A stretch of 64,000 bases of DNA from Williamsia sp. 1138 (lineage in GTDB: Bacteria > Actinomycetota > Actinomycetes > Mycobacteriales > Mycobacteriaceae). Of this stretch, positions 46,722 through 63,308 are shown one piece after another. The stretch lies in NCBI RefSeq assembly GCF_002095435.2, contig NZ_MJEJ02000053.1, forward strand, positions 186,001 to 250,000, written 5' to 3'. A program made the translations under genes and the position numbers. Every line of letters begins with the position of its first letter. The stretch's first letter is position 1. The notes below the pieces were generated by a model. That model worked only from the letters and a program-made list of their open reading frames with translations, searched no databases and had not been told where the DNA came from.

Positions 46722-47928
46722 CACCGACTCGACCGACACCGTGTTCGTCCTGAACGCCGGCTCGTCGTCGCTGAAATACCAGTTGGTGCGACCGGCGTCG
46801 GGTGAGGTTGTCGCGCATGGGCTCGTCGAGCGAATCGGGGAAAGCAGTGCCAAAGTCGTACTCATCCGCGGCGACGACACCAAAGAGTTCGTCGGGGAGA
46901 TCGCCGATCACCGGGCGGGGCTGGCGAAGGCCCTGGAGCTGTCGCGGGTGCAAGATCGGGATCTGACGTCCGAAGGTATCACCGCCGTCGGCCACCGGGT
47001 TGTCCATGGCGGGCCGAAGTTCTACAAACCGACTGTCATCGACGACGACGTGATCGAGGCCATCAACGAACTCGAAGACCTGGCGCCGCTGCACAATCCG
47101 GTCAACGTCCTCGGCATCGAGGCGATCCGGGAACTGCTGCCGGACGTGCCGTCCGTGGCGGTCTTCGACACGGCGTTCTTTCACGATCTGCCGGAGCACG
47201 CGGCGGCCTATGCGATCGACAAGGAGCTCGCCGAGGCGCACCACATCCGGCGCTACGGCTTTCACGGGACGTCGCATGAGTACGTGTCGCAGCAGACGGC
47301 CGAGTTCCTCGGCGCCGATCCGGAGAGTTTGAATCAGATTGTCCTGCATCTCGGTAACGGCGCGTCGGCCTCGGCCATCGAAGGCGGCCGGCCGGTGGAG
47401 ACCTCGATGGGTCTGACCCCGCTCGAGGGTCTGGTCATGGGAACCCGCAGCGGCGACATCGATCCTGGCGTCGTGATGTACCTCCGCCGTGCGGCCGGCA
47501 TGGACGTCGACCAGATCGACGCAGTTCTGAACCGGCAGTCCGGGTTGAAGGGGTTGTGCGGCGAGAACGACTTCCGCGCGTTGACCGAACGAGTCGAAGC
47601 CGGTGACGCCGACGCGACGTTGGCGTACAACGTGTACATCCATCGCCTGCGCAAGTACGTCGGTGCCTACATGGTGACCCTGGGTCGGACCGATGCGATC
47701 GTGTTCACCGCCGGGGTCGGCGAGAACGCCGCCAAGGTACGCGCCGACGCGATGGCAGGTCTCGAGAACTTCGGGGTCCAGCTCGACGCCGAGCGCAACT
47801 CCGCCAGAAGCCGTGAGGCCAGGATCATCTCGACGGACGATTCTGCCGTGACCGTGTTGGTCGTCCCGACCAACGAAGAACTGGCCATCGCTCGGCAGTC
47901 GGTGCAGGCGCTGAACGACCGCCCCTGA
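46714..47928 (+). CDS. ackA: Acetate kinase
   Basis: Makes ATP and acetate from acetyl phosphate, or the reverse. It has 404 residues. [12 protein letters not shown] is the first phosphate motif, [11 protein letters not shown] the substrate loop, [11 protein letters not shown] the catalytic region with the histidine, and [14 protein letters not shown] the late acetokinase motif. The ATG overlaps the end of pta by eight bases, giving a two-gene pta-ackA operon as in many bacteria. Confidence 0.96.
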   Translation: MSDTDSTDTVFVLNAGSSSLKYQLVRPASGEVVAHGLVERIGESSAKVVLIRGDDTKEFVGEIADHRAGLAKALELSRVQDRDLTSEGITAVGHRVVHGGPKFYKPTVIDDDVIEAINELEDLAPLHNPVNVLGIEAIRELLPDVPSVAVFDTAFFHDLPEHAAAYAIDKELAEAHHIRRYGFHGTSHEYVSQQTAEFLGADPESLNQIVLHLGNGASASAIEGGRPVETSMGLTPLEGLVMGTRSGDIDPGVVMYLRRAAGMDVDQIDAVLNRQSGLKGLCGENDFRALTERVEAGDADATLAYNVYIHRLRKYVGAYMVTLGRTDAIVFTAGVGENAAKVRADAMAGLENFGVQLDAERNSARSREARIISTDDSAVTVLVVPTNEELAIARQSVQALNDRP

Positions 47929-47934
47929 CCCCGA

Positions 47935-47991
47935 TGATGTGTCCTTTTGGCGGTGCCCACCTGGGCTTTTGATCGCCAAAAGGGCACATCA
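47935..47991. repeat. 18-bp inverted repeat between ackA and pknG
   Basis: Bases 47935-47952 and 47974-47991 pair over 18 positions with one mismatch (a G-U pair in RNA). The core is TGTCCTTTTGGCG. The two genes converge here with 68 bp between stops, so it is a probable shared terminator, though it lacks a T tract. Confidence 0.7.
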
Positions 47992-47996
47992 CCGGG

Positions 47997-51293
<3,297 letters not shown>

Positions 51294-51297
<4 letters not shown>

Positions 51298-52712
51298 CGG
51301 TACTCCCTGATTCGCGGGAACAGCCCGGCCAGTGCCGCGACAGCCGCCGCGATGCCGAGCAGCATGATGCCCAGCCCGGCGTAGCCGATCACGACGCGGG
51401 CGGTGTTGATGTCGTCCCGGAATGTCTCCCGCGTGTTGGTGATGCCCTCGACCAAGGCGGTGTCCAGGCGGGTGTAGGCCGCGGCCGCACCATCCGGATT
51501 GTCGCCGACGGCGATGGCGGTCGCCCCGTTGAAATCACCGGCGTTGGTGCGCTCGAGCATCGCTGCGTGAGCTTCGCGCCACATGGCGAGTGCCGCGGTG
51601 GCCTCGTCCACCGAATCCTCGGCGACATCTCGGCGTTCGTCGTCGCGGTAATCGTCGAGCAATTCGCCGATCTGGGCGGTCGCGTCGGCGTAACCCGCCT
51701 CCAGGGATTCCTGATCGCCGCGACGGACCAGCGACAGCGTCTCGTCGGATCGGGCCTGCTGGATCAGGATGCGTGCCGAGGTCAGCTCGCGCAGGGGTGC
51801 GGCTCCTCGATTCTCGGCATTGCTGGTGGCGTTCACCGAGAGCAGTCCGCCGACCAGTAGCCACAGCAATCCGATGACCAAGAATCCGACCCCGCTGAGC
51901 AGTCCGACGTTGAACCGGCGTCGACTGCGGCGGGCGACGTAGATGTGTGTGCCGATCATGACGGCGAGCACCAGCACGAGGGCGATGTAGACACCCCAGG
52001 GTGGGCTCGTGAAGTTGGTTCGCGCGTCACCGATGGCGTCGGCCCGCTCGGTGTACAGACGTTCGGCTGCGGGCAGGATCGTCGACTGCATCATGTTCGA
52101 CGCCTCCCCGAGATATGCGGAGCCGACCGGGTTGCCGAGGCGGTTGTTGATGCGCGCCGATTCGATGAGTCCGGTGTAGACCGGGATCTGCGACGAGAGG
52201 ATGGTGAGGTCCTCGCGGATCATGGCGTTGTCGATGGACGCGCCGCTGACCGATTGGACGAGTGCCTGCCCGGACGTTGCGATCGCGTCGTTATAGCGTT
52301 CCCGCAGCTCAGGCGGTTCGAGCCCGCCGGATATGAACGCGGTGTTGGCCGCGGCGTCGGCGATGGACAGCGAGCTGTAGAGAACCTGCGAGGCCTCCGC
52401 GAGGGGTTCGGTCTCGACGATCATCCCCTCGAGGGTGCTGGTCCGATCGTCGAGTGTGTCCGAGGCGTACCAGCCGACGGTGACGCAGGAGATGACCAGC
52501 ACGATGGCGAGCAAGAACAACTTGCCCGGGCTGGTCCACGCCAGTTGCCGGATGTTGGTGAAGGGATTCTGGGCGCGTTCGCGGGTCAGCACCATCAATT
52601 CGCGCCGCGTCAGCGGGGCCGGGCGGTCGGCGGCCCGCCGAAAGCGGTACCCCTGCGTCCTGTCCGCACGCATGAGCCGGGTACGCAAAGAGGTTGCGTT
52701 GCCGCCGGTCAC
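51294..52712 (-). CDS. glnX: Membrane sensor partner of GlnH and PknG
   Basis: Membrane protein of 472 residues resembling Rv0412c. It has a hydrophobic helix near 65-90, a long extracellular helical domain, helices near 225-245 and 255-280, a second helical sensor-like domain and a final helix near 445-465. The acidic four-helix domains resemble chemoreceptor ligand domains. In M. tuberculosis it transmits amino-acid signals from GlnH to PknG. It begins at a GTG. Confidence 0.88.
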
Positions 52713-52743
52713 ACGATCCCTTCTTCCCGGAGTTCGCCGGTTG

Positions 52744-52772
52744 CTCAGGGTTTCTGCCTGAGAGGATTTTTT
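52744..52772 (+). terminator. Hairpin with T run in glnX-mutT3 divergent region
   Basis: CTCAGG (52744-52749) pairs with CCTGAG (52757-52762), followed by six T (52767-52772) on the plus strand. It points toward mutT3 but lies upstream of it, so it might end antisense transcription from the glnX side, or the complement may be a leader structure of glnX. Confidence 0.4.
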
Positions 52773-52892
52773 GTAGCTGTAACCGACATTACTGCGGATA
52801 CGGGTGGGTCAGTGACAGTGCGGCACCGTGTCACCACGTCGGCCCAAGTAGCGTGAGGATCGAGAATGATCGGCCTGGCGAGGAGGTGCCGC

Positions 52893-53372
52893 GTGCGTGG
52901 CGACGGCGACGGATGGGTTTTCGACGCGGATGGATCGCGGTATTGGGGTCGGCACGGCGCTGCCGGCTTGCTCCTCTTCACATCTAGTGAAACGAGCGCG
53001 GCGCTCATTCTGTTACAGCACCGCGCGGTCTGGAGTCATCAGGGCGGCACGTGGGCGCTACCCGGCGGGGCCCGCGACTCCCACGAGAGTGCCGTCGACA
53101 CCGCCACGCGGGAAGCCGACGAGGAGGCCGGCATCGCGGACGCCGAACTCACCGTCCACGCAGAGCTGGTGACCCACCGCGCGCCCAGCGGTTGGACCTA
53201 CACGACGGTGATCGCCGAGGTGGCGGCACCGCTGGCGACGACGGCCAACATGGAGTCGGTCGAGTTGCGCTGGGTGACCCCGGAGGAAGTGGACGGGCTC
53301 TCGCTGCACCCGGCGTTCGCGGCGAGCTGGCCCGAGCTGCGGACGCAACTCCTGGCGCTGGCGGGCACCTGA
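52893..53372 (+). CDS. mutT3: Nudix hydrolase, MutT3-like
   Basis: Predicted nucleotide pyrophosphatase, 159 residues. The Nudix box is GARDSHE-SAVDTAT-READEEAGI, fully matching the consensus. Flanking YWGRHGAAGLLLFT and LQHRAVWSHQGGTWALPGG are the same as in Rv0413 as recalled. The GTG at 52893 follows GAGGAGG and is followed by the conserved RGDGDGW, so it is preferred over ATG 52866. MutT3-like enzymes remove oxidised nucleotides such as 8-oxo-dGTP. Confidence 0.9.
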   Translation: MRGDGDGWVFDADGSRYWGRHGAAGLLLFTSSETSAALILLQHRAVWSHQGGTWALPGGARDSHESAVDTATREADEEAGIADAELTVHAELVTHRAPSGWTYTTVIAEVAAPLATTANMESVELRWVTPEEVDGLSLHPAFAASWPELRTQLLALAGT

Positions 53373-53393
53373 GTTTATCGGCGGGACAGCCCT

Positions 53394-53849
53394 TCAGCTG
53401 AGCCGGTTCGCGGCCGCGATCAGAGCGCTCAGTGCCGATTCCTCACCACCGGCACCACTTCCCATCGACCAGCTGCGACGGCCATCTCGCTCGCAGAGCA
53501 GGAACGTGGTGCTCCCGCCCGCATGCGAGTACTGGTGTAGTCCGATGATCTCGACGCCCAGATGAAGCTGGTACAGCATGTCGGACAACCCGGCGATCGC
53601 GCCGGTGGCGGTCGCGCTGATCGGTGCGACCGTAGCGCCGGTGTCGATGGTGGCCTGGCAGTGGACCAGGTCGTGCGGAGCTCGCGAGGTGTTCCAGGTG
53701 CCGAGGCGAATCGGACCTGACGTGGGGGCATAGGTGTCGGTGAAGGTGGACCAGTCCATGTCGGCCGCTTCGGCGCGCAAGGCCGGAGGCAGCGGTGTGG
53801 CGAAACGAGCGGCCAGATCGGTCGGGCCTGAAGAGGTGAGAGTTTTCAT
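53394..53849 (-). CDS. Stand-alone LeuA-type regulatory (LeuA_dimer) domain protein
   Basis: Protein of 151 residues equal to only the C-terminal allosteric domain of 2-isopropylmalate synthase. The match covers CQATIDTGATVAPIS-type strand, GAIAGLSDML, the VEIIGLHQYSHAGG segment (compare the recalled VLDYYEHAMSAG of LeuA), RSWSMG and SALSALIAAANRL. In LeuA this domain binds leucine. There is no catalytic barrel. A 13-codon leader peptide with Ile-Leu-Val-Val lies 73 bases upstream, so its expression likely responds to branched-chain amino acids. It could bind leucine and modulate another enzyme, but this is inference. Confidence 0.8.
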   Translation of the reverse strand: MKTLTSSGPTDLAARFATPLPPALRAEAADMDWSTFTDTYAPTSGPIRLGTWNTSRAPHDLVHCQATIDTGATVAPISATATGAIAGLSDMLYQLHLGVEIIGLHQYSHAGGSTTFLLCERDGRRSWSMGSGAGGEESALSALIAAANRLS

Positions 53850-53894
53850 GAGAGCGGTCTTCCGGTGAGAAAAGGATGACCAGCAGATAGCACG

Positions 53895-53933
53895 ACGGCC
53901 CGCAGCGGGGGGCCGGTCGGATCAGACCCCGCT
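53895..53933 (-). promoter_or_regulatory. Attenuator with two mutually exclusive hairpins
   Basis: On the minus strand, AGCGGGG inside the leader reading frame (53933-53927) can pair with CCCCGCT (53910-53904). Alternatively CGGCCC (53915-53910) can pair with GGGCCG (53901-53896). The two share base 53910 and overlap spatially, so ribosome position on the leader would decide which forms. A CTTTT stretch lies some way downstream, so the ending mechanism is not certain. Confidence 0.55.
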
Positions 53934-53963
53934 ACGGGTACGTACTACGAGAATTCGCTTCAT
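53922..53963 (-). CDS. Branched-chain leader peptide MKRILVVRTRSGV
   Basis: Thirteen-codon reading frame with ATG at 53963 and TGA at 53922, preceded by GGAG six bases upstream. Codons 4-7 are Ile-Leu-Val-Val, the run expected of a transcription-attenuation leader for branched-chain amino-acid genes; actinobacterial ilvB leaders as recalled contain a similar R-I-L-V. It precedes a gene for a LeuA-type regulatory domain, which fits exactly. Confidence 0.72.
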   Translation of the reverse strand: MKRILVVRTRSGV

Positions 53964-53982
53964 GATCGCTCCACCATAGACC

Positions 53983-54678
53983 TCAGCTTTTCGGTGACGC
54001 AAGCAGTTTCTGCCGCAACCTCTGCGCTGCCGAGCGTGGATCCGCGGCGGCGGTTATGGCCCTGACCACCACGATCCTGCTCGCGCCTGCTGCCAGGACA
54101 TCGGGGAGCCGGGCCTCGTCGATGCCACCGATCGCGAACCACGGCCGCTCGGTGACAAGAGCCGCGGTGTCGCGGACGAGTGCGAGTCCCGGCGCCGGCC
54201 GGCCGGGTTTGGTCGGTGTCGGCCAGCACGGTCCGGTGCAGAAGTAGTCGACCCCGGTCGCCGTCGCGGCGGCGGTGGCCTCGGAGAGCGCGTGGGTCGA
54301 CCGTCCGATGATGATGTCGTCGCCGACGATCCGACGGGCGAGGGCGACAGGCAGATCGTCTTGCCCGAGGTGCAGCACGTCGGCGCCGGTGAGCGCGGCG
54401 ATGTCGGCGCGGTCGTTGACCGACAGCAGTGCACCGTGCCGCGCAGCGACCTCCGCCAGCGCCCCGAGCAGGTCGATCTCCTGGGCGGCCTCGAGCGGCC
54501 CGAACTCGCGTTCGCCCGCCGAGCCCTTGTCCCGGAGCTGGATGATGTCGACGCCACCGGCGAGTGCTTGCTCGGCGAACGCGATCAGATCTCCACGTTC
54601 GCGGCGAGCGTCGGTGCAGAGGTAGAGCCGTGCGTCGGCCAGACGGGCGCTGCGGGTGGAACGGTCGGTGGGAGTCAC
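53983..54678 (-). CDS. thiE: Thiamine-phosphate synthase
   Basis: Joins hydroxymethylpyrimidine diphosphate to thiazole phosphate. It has 231 residues. [52 protein letters not shown] and [17 protein letters not shown] are all family motifs, close to Rv0414c as recalled. The GTG at 54678 is chosen to give the standard N terminus. It is divergent from the thiO operon, whose TPP riboswitch lies between them, so thiE itself seems not to be under that switch. Confidence 0.94.
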   Translation of the reverse strand: MTPTDRSTRSARLADARLYLCTDARRERGDLIAFAEQALAGGVDIIQLRDKGSAGEREFGPLEAAQEIDLLGALAEVAARHGALLSVNDRADIAALTGADVLHLGQDDLPVALARRIVGDDIIIGRSTHALSEATAAATATGVDYFCTGPCWPTPTKPGRPAPGLALVRDTAALVTERPWFAIGGIDEARLPDVLAAGASRIVVVRAITAAADPRSAAQRLRQKLLASPKS

Positions 54679-54716
54679 GAGGTCAAAATGTACCGGCGTA
54701 CCCTTGATGGCAATAC

Positions 54717-54813
54717 ACACACGGGTGCTCGAGGGAGACGTCGGGCTGAGATCGGGACGCGAACCGTCCACGAGACCGTTACACCTGATCCGGGTAATGC
54801 CGGCGAAGGAAGG
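54717..54813 (+). ncRNA. TPP riboswitch upstream of thiO
   Basis: THI element with the conserved parts in order: ACGGGTGC near 54721, GGCTGAGA at 54743-54750, ACACCTGATCCGGGTAATGC at 54781-54800 and GGCGAAGGAAGG at the 3' end. The 3' helix runs into the GGAGG ribosome-binding site of thiO (54812-54816), which suggests control of translation when thiamine pyrophosphate is bound. Confidence 0.95.
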
Positions 54814-54821
54814 AGGTGCCG

Positions 54822-55861
54822 ATGAAGACCCTCACGATTGTCGGCGGAGCTGTCATCGGCTTGTCCTGTGCGCTCTATGCTGCCGAGAACGGCTGGGAAG
54901 TAACGGTTTACGAAGCCGACGAAACCTCCGCGGCGTCGCGCGTCGCGGCGGGCATGCTAGGTATCGCAGGGGAGAGCCGCACCGGAGAAGACACGTATCT
55001 CGCGTTCGCCGAGCAGGCGATGTCCCGGTGGCCCGCATTCCTCGAGCGTCTCGGTGACGACCGCATCGTGGCCGCATCGTCGAGTCTGATGGTCGGGGTG
55101 GACAGTGCGGATGTGGGCGAGCTGGCGATGGTCGCGGACTGGCTACGCGACCGCGGTCATCCGGTGGAGCCGTTGACCGGCAAAGACATTCGTGCATTGG
55201 AGCCGGCAGTGTCGGCCAGGATCCGTAGCGGCTTCTGCGCCTCCGGTGAACTCGCGGTGGACAATCGGCGACTTCTGCAGGTGCTCTCGGATCGGGCTAC
55301 GGAAGCAGGTGTGCAGATCGTCCGGAAGCAGGTTGCCGACCTTGCCGACGTTCCGGGAGACCAGGTCTTGCTGGCCGCGGGCGTGGGCTCTGCGATGTTG
55401 TGGCCGGACCTCGGCGTGTATCCGTCGAAGGGCGAGATCCTGCGGTTGGGCTGGGCAGCGGGAGCGTTGCCGCCACCCGGACATGTTGTCCGGGGCCGTA
55501 TCAACGGACGGGCCGTCTACGTCGTGCCCCGCCCTGACGGGGTCGTGGTGGGGGCCACGCAGTACGACGGCGGCGACGATCGGTTGCCCGGCGCGGGCGG
55601 GGTCGCTGATCTGCTCAACGACGCCATCGAACTCATGCCGCCTCTGCGGGAGTACCGATTGTTGTCGGCGGAAGCGGGCCTGCGCCCGGCGACCGCGGAC
55701 GGCATGCCCCTCATCGGCCGGCTCGACGACCGCACGGTGGTGGCCACCGGTCACGGCCGCAACGGCATCCTCATGAGCGCCATCACCGCGGAACTGATCA
55801 CAGAGGTGCTGGCGGGCAAGACCATTGACAATCCGTCGATCGATGCAGGGAGAAGGCGGTC

Positions 55862-55865
<4 letters not shown>
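54822..55865 (+). CDS. thiO: Glycine oxidase
   Basis: FAD-dependent oxidase that turns glycine into iminoglyoxylate for the thiazole ring of thiamine. It has 347 residues. [20 protein letters not shown] is the FAD-binding motif, followed by [10 protein letters not shown]. The late [16 protein letters not shown] and [20 protein letters not shown] are the DAO-family motif. The ATG at 54822 follows GGAGG that overlaps the riboswitch. It overlaps thiS by four bases. Confidence 0.93.
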
Positions 55866-56918
<1,053 letters not shown>

Positions 56919-56986
56919 GCGACCCCGCTGAAGATCAACCGCAAGGATGAGGCGAGGGTGCGCTGTGCTCTGGCACACTGACCTTC

Positions 56987-58024
56987 ATGATCAGTGTTCA
57001 GGGATTGACAAAGGTCTACGGAAAGAATCAGGTGGTCAGCAATCTGACCTTCGACGTGAAACCCGGTGTCGTCACCGGTTTCCTCGGACCCAATGGCGCC
57101 GGGAAATCGACGACGATGCGCATGATTCTCGGACTGGACCGGCCCACCTCGGGTGTGGCGACCATCAACGGCGTCACGTATCAGAAGTTGAAGAACCCGT
57201 TGACGCAGGTCGGTGCGTTGCTCGACGCCAAATGGGTGCACCCGAACCGCAGCGCCCGAAGCCATTTGCGCTGGATGGCCGCGGCGAACGGCATCCCGGC
57301 GCATCGCGTCGACCAGGTGCTGAGCGATGTGGGCCTCACCGAGGTGGCGGGCAAGAAAGCAGGCGGATTCTCACTCGGTATGTCGCAGCGGCTCGGGATC
57401 GCCGGTGCCCTGCTGGGTGATCCCGGTGTCCTGCTGTTCGACGAGCCGGTCAACGGTCTCGATCCGGAAGGCATCGTCTGGATCCGAAAGTTCATGCGTG
57501 CCTTGGCCGATCAGGGCCGGACGGTCTTGGTCTCGAGTCACCTGCTCACCGAGATGTCGCTCACCGCAGAGCATCTGATCGTCATCGGACGTGGCCAGCT
57601 CATCGCGAACTCGTCTGTCAAGGACTTCACCAGCAATGCACAGGTCACGGTGCGGGTGCGGAGCCCGCGGCTCGGAGAGCTGCAGTCCGCTTTGGCGTCG
57701 GCGGGTCTGCGATCGGTGCCGCTGCCGGACGACGGCACCGGACCGGCGTTGAGCCTGGAGAACGTGACCACCGATCAGGTCGGTGACATCGCGGCCGCCA
57801 ACGGTATCGGTCTGCACGAACTCTCGGGTAAGACAGCCTCCCTCGAAGAGGTGTTCATGTCGATGACCGCGGGTGCGGTCGAGTACCACGGCGACTCGTC
57901 GATGGCGTACAGCGCGCAGCAGCAGGCCTCCTACGGTGGCCCACCCCCGCAGGGTCAATACGGTGGTCCGCCGCCCGATCAGTCGCCGCAACAGCCGAAA
58001 CAGTTCGGGGGAGGACAAGCCTGA
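56987..58024 (+). CDS. ABC exporter ATPase
   Basis: ATPase of an ABC-2 type exporter, 345 residues. Walker A is GPNGAGKST, the signature reads FSLGMSQRLGIAGALLGDP, Walker B is VLLFDEPVNGLDPEG and the H-loop is VSSHLL. After the ATPase domain (about 1-215) there is a regulatory region and a low-complexity tail rich in Gln, Gly and Pro with repeated YGGPPP units (about 310-345). It is coupled to the permease gene by a one-base overlap. It lies between thiG and thiD but shows no thiamine link. Confidence 0.88.
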   Translation: MISVQGLTKVYGKNQVVSNLTFDVKPGVVTGFLGPNGAGKSTTMRMILGLDRPTSGVATINGVTYQKLKNPLTQVGALLDAKWVHPNRSARSHLRWMAAANGIPAHRVDQVLSDVGLTEVAGKKAGGFSLGMSQRLGIAGALLGDPGVLLFDEPVNGLDPEGIVWIRKFMRALADQGRTVLVSSHLLTEMSLTAEHLIVIGRGQLIANSSVKDFTSNAQVTVRVRSPRLGELQSALASAGLRSVPLPDDGTGPALSLENVTTDQVGDIAAANGIGLHELSGKTASLEEVFMSMTAGAVEYHGDSSMAYSAQQQASYGGPPPQGQYGGPPPDQSPQQPKQFGGGQA

Positions 58025-58770
58025 TGTTGACCAATACCATTGCAGCCGAACGAATCAAGCTGATCACCACCAGGTCGCCCTACTGGTGTGTCGGCATCGT
58101 CATCGTCTTGGGGATCGGGCTCGCCCTCATCTTCGGATTGGTGACGAACGGTGAGAGTACGAGCACCGACACCAACGTCTCCGACTACGTGATCGGTGTC
58201 ACCGGATTCGGCATCACGGTCTTGATGATCATGGCCGTGCTCGCGGTGACGAGCGAGTTCAGGTTCGGCACCATCAGGACCACTTTTCAAGCCGTGCCAC
58301 AGCGTTACAACGTCCTCATCGCCAAAGCCGTGGTCTACGGAGGCCTCTCGGCGGCGATCACGTTCGTGCTGACGTTGATCTCGCTACCGATGGGCAAGGC
58401 GCTCTCGGGTAGCGACGTCGACCTGCTCGGCTCACACGCCGTGCGGCTCTACTGGGGTGTCCCGGTCTACGCGTTCTTCGCGGTGCTGATCGGGCTCGGA
58501 CTCGGTGCACTGATCAGGCAGACGGCAGGTGCGATCGTGATCCTGCTGGTGTGGAGCCTGGTGCTGGAGAACGTCCTGTCGGCCATCCCGAAGGTCAGCG
58601 ATGTCGCCGGCCCACTGATGCCCTTCCTCAATGCCAATCACTTCATCGATGGCCGCGAGTACGGCTTCGACTGGTGGTGGAACGAATACGGCTCGCTGCT
58701 CTACTTCGTGGTGATCTCGGCGCTCATCTTCGGTGCCGCCATCTTCGTCACCGATCGGCGCGACGCCTGA
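58024..58770 (+). CDS. ABC-2 type exporter permease
   Basis: Membrane partner of the preceding ATPase, 248 residues with about six helices. AAERIKLITTRSPYWCVGIVIVLGIGLALIFGLV is the typical cytoplasmic coupling helix plus first membrane helix of ABC-2 exporters. Its start overlaps the ATPase stop (TGATG). The substrate is unknown. A palindromic repeat element lies directly after the stop and separates it from the convergent thiD. Confidence 0.85.
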   Translation: MLTNTIAAERIKLITTRSPYWCVGIVIVLGIGLALIFGLVTNGESTSTDTNVSDYVIGVTGFGITVLMIMAVLAVTSEFRFGTIRTTFQAVPQRYNVLIAKAVVYGGLSAAITFVLTLISLPMGKALSGSDVDLLGSHAVRLYWGVPVYAFFAVLIGLGLGALIRQTAGAIVILLVWSLVLENVLSAIPKVSDVAGPLMPFLNANHFIDGREYGFDWWWNEYGSLLYFVVISALIFGAAIFVTDRRDA

Positions 58771-58783
58771 TCCGACCTACTCA

Positions 58784-58850
58784 TACCCACCCGTTCCGGG
58801 CACTCCCAGCAGCTGCAACACCTGGGTGTTCTCGGAGCGGGTGGTTGTGT
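58784..58850. repeat. Intergenic palindromic element, copy B
   Basis: Homologous to 35304-35370 over its length. The outer arm ACCCACCCGTTCCG (58785-58798) pairs with CGGAGCGGGTGG (58833-58844) and an inner palindrome surrounds GCAGCTGC. It separates the convergent ABC permease and thiD genes and probably terminates them. Confidence 0.75.
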
Positions 58851-58852
58851 GT

Positions 58853-61561
<2,709 letters not shown>

Positions 61562-61588
61562 GGTTACCGAACGCAGCCTACGCCAGCG

Positions 61589-63211
61589 TCAGGTGAGTTG
61601 TGCCACGAGTGTGCGTTTGTCGATTTTGCCGACCGCGGTGACGGGTAGTGAACGCACCACCCGCAGCAGGTCGGGTTGCTTGAATGTCGCGAGCCCACGG
61701 TCGGCCAGAAAGGCCCTGACCGTGGGTAGATCGGGTGCCGGGCCGTCGGTGACGATGGCCGCGCAGATCTTCTCACCGAGGCCGGGATCGGGCAGCCCGA
61801 CGACTGCGGCTTGCCGAATGTCCGGGTGAGCCAGCAGGTTCTCTTCGACATCGTCAGCGGCGACGTTCTCACCGCCGCGGACGATCGTGTCCTTGATGCG
61901 GCCGGTGACCATCAGATGCCCAGAAGGCAACCGCCGCACCCTGTCCCCGCTGCGGTAGTAACCATCACCGGTGAACGAGCGCGCGTTGTGCTCGTCGGCG
62001 CGGTAGTAGCCGCGAATCGTGTACGGGCCGCGGACCAGTAGCTCGCCGTCGGATCCGTCGGGTACGTCGGCGCCGTTGTCGTCGACGATCCGGAGCTCGT
62101 CGAGGTCGCTCATCGGTGTCCCCTGGGTGCGGGTGACCACAGCCTCGTCATCGTCGGCCCGGGTGTAGCAGATGAGCCCTTCGGCCATGCCGAACACCTG
62201 CTGTACCGCACCGTCGAACACGGCGTTCGCGGCGATCGCGTCCGGTCCGGCGAGTTTGGCCCCGCCCACCTGCATCAAGCGCAGGGACGAGATGTCCGCG
62301 GGCTCCCACTCGGTGGCAGCGGTCCAGACCTGGGCCAGCGCCGGCACGAGTGCGACGACGGTGACGCGATGCTTCTCGATCAGGTCGAATGTGTTGTCAG
62401 GAGACGGGTTGTCGGTGAAGACGGTGTGCCCGCCCACCGACAGGACGCCCAGCAGACCTGGGCAGGCGAGTGGGAAGTTGTGGGCGGCGGGGAGGGCGAC
62501 GAGGTAGGTGTCGCCCGAGGTCAACGCGGCGATCTCGGCGCTGCGCTGTGCATTGAACCGGTAGTCGTTGTGGGTGCGCGCGATCAGTTTGGGTAGACCG
62601 GTGGTGCCGCCCGAGACGAGGAACAGAGCAGGCGCGTCGGGGTCGGGTGCGGGTACCTCCTGCAGTGATTCGGTGTCACCATCGGGCAGCGGGGAGAACT
62701 CGCCGGGGTCGCCCGTCACGAAGATGCTCCGCACCGCGGGCCGGCGGGCGACCAACTCCCGCGCGAGGCCGCGGTAGTCGAAGTCCTTGCTCTCGTCGTG
62801 GCAGATGTATCCGACCGCCCCGGCTGTCTGCGCGAGGTGGGCGATCTCGTTGATCCGGTGTGCGGGCAGCGCCATCACGGGGGCGATGCCGGCACGCAGC
62901 AATCCGAACAGGTTGATCGCGAACTCCACCGAGTTCTGGTTCTGCAGGATCACGCGGTCGCCCGGGCGGAGTCCGGTGTCGAGGAAACCCGCGGCGCGGG
63001 ACCGGGCCGCTGCGACGAACTCCTCGTAGGTGAGGGCCCGGTCGGTATCGGAGATTGCAGCCGCCTGTGGACGAACATCGGCCTGGTCCCACAACACCCG
63101 CCACAGCGGCAGGTCCGACCACAGACCGAGGTCGCGGTAGCGGGCGGCGGTGGGACCGGGGTGATCGGCGAAACCGCTGGTGAGATCGCCGAAAGTGGTG
63201 GAATCAGGCAT
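61589..63211 (-). CDS. Salicylate/2,3-dihydroxybenzoate-AMP ligase (EntE/MbtA-like)
   Basis: Stand-alone adenylation enzyme of 540 residues that starts siderophore assembly by activating an aryl acid and loading a carrier protein. FLVSGGTTGLPKLIARTHNDY is the phosphate loop. PAAHNFPLACPG has the Asn that contacts the aryl hydroxyl and marks this subfamily, and the catalytic lysine is in TAVGKIDKRTL. The divergent salicylate synthase gene suggests salicylate as substrate. IdeR-like boxes lie between them. Confidence 0.9.
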   Translation of the reverse strand: MPDSTTFGDLTSGFADHPGPTAARYRDLGLWSDLPLWRVLWDQADVRPQAAAISDTDRALTYEEFVAAARSRAAGFLDTGLRPGDRVILQNQNSVEFAINLFGLLRAGIAPVMALPAHRINEIAHLAQTAGAVGYICHDESKDFDYRGLARELVARRPAVRSIFVTGDPGEFSPLPDGDTESLQEVPAPDPDAPALFLVSGGTTGLPKLIARTHNDYRFNAQRSAEIAALTSGDTYLVALPAAHNFPLACPGLLGVLSVGGHTVFTDNPSPDNTFDLIEKHRVTVVALVPALAQVWTAATEWEPADISSLRLMQVGGAKLAGPDAIAANAVFDGAVQQVFGMAEGLICYTRADDDEAVVTRTQGTPMSDLDELRIVDDNGADVPDGSDGELLVRGPYTIRGYYRADEHNARSFTGDGYYRSGDRVRRLPSGHLMVTGRIKDTIVRGGENVAADDVEENLLAHPDIRQAAVVGLPDPGLGEKICAAIVTDGPAPDLPTVRAFLADRGLATFKQPDLLRVVRSLPVTAVGKIDKRTLVAQLT

Positions 63212-63308
63212 GCGTTGAGTCCTCGTTGGGTGGCCTACGGGGGTGCCGGGGACCGAGTTCTATACCGGACCGGCGTCACCTCGTCACAAGAGACTTGGCG
63301 CCCCGCTT

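Noticed and set aside
52720-52800. CTCTCAGGCA on the minus strand upstream of glnX, resembling part of a glycine riboswitch
   Set aside because: The rest of the glycine aptamer (the GGAGAG opening and the GCCGAAGGGGCAAAC segment) is missing; only a simple hairpin with a T run on the plus strand is supported.
53394-53849. LeuA-domain gene considered as a broken remnant of leuA
   Set aside because: The frame is intact, has its own start and a dedicated leader peptide, and no barrel remnants are visible upstream.
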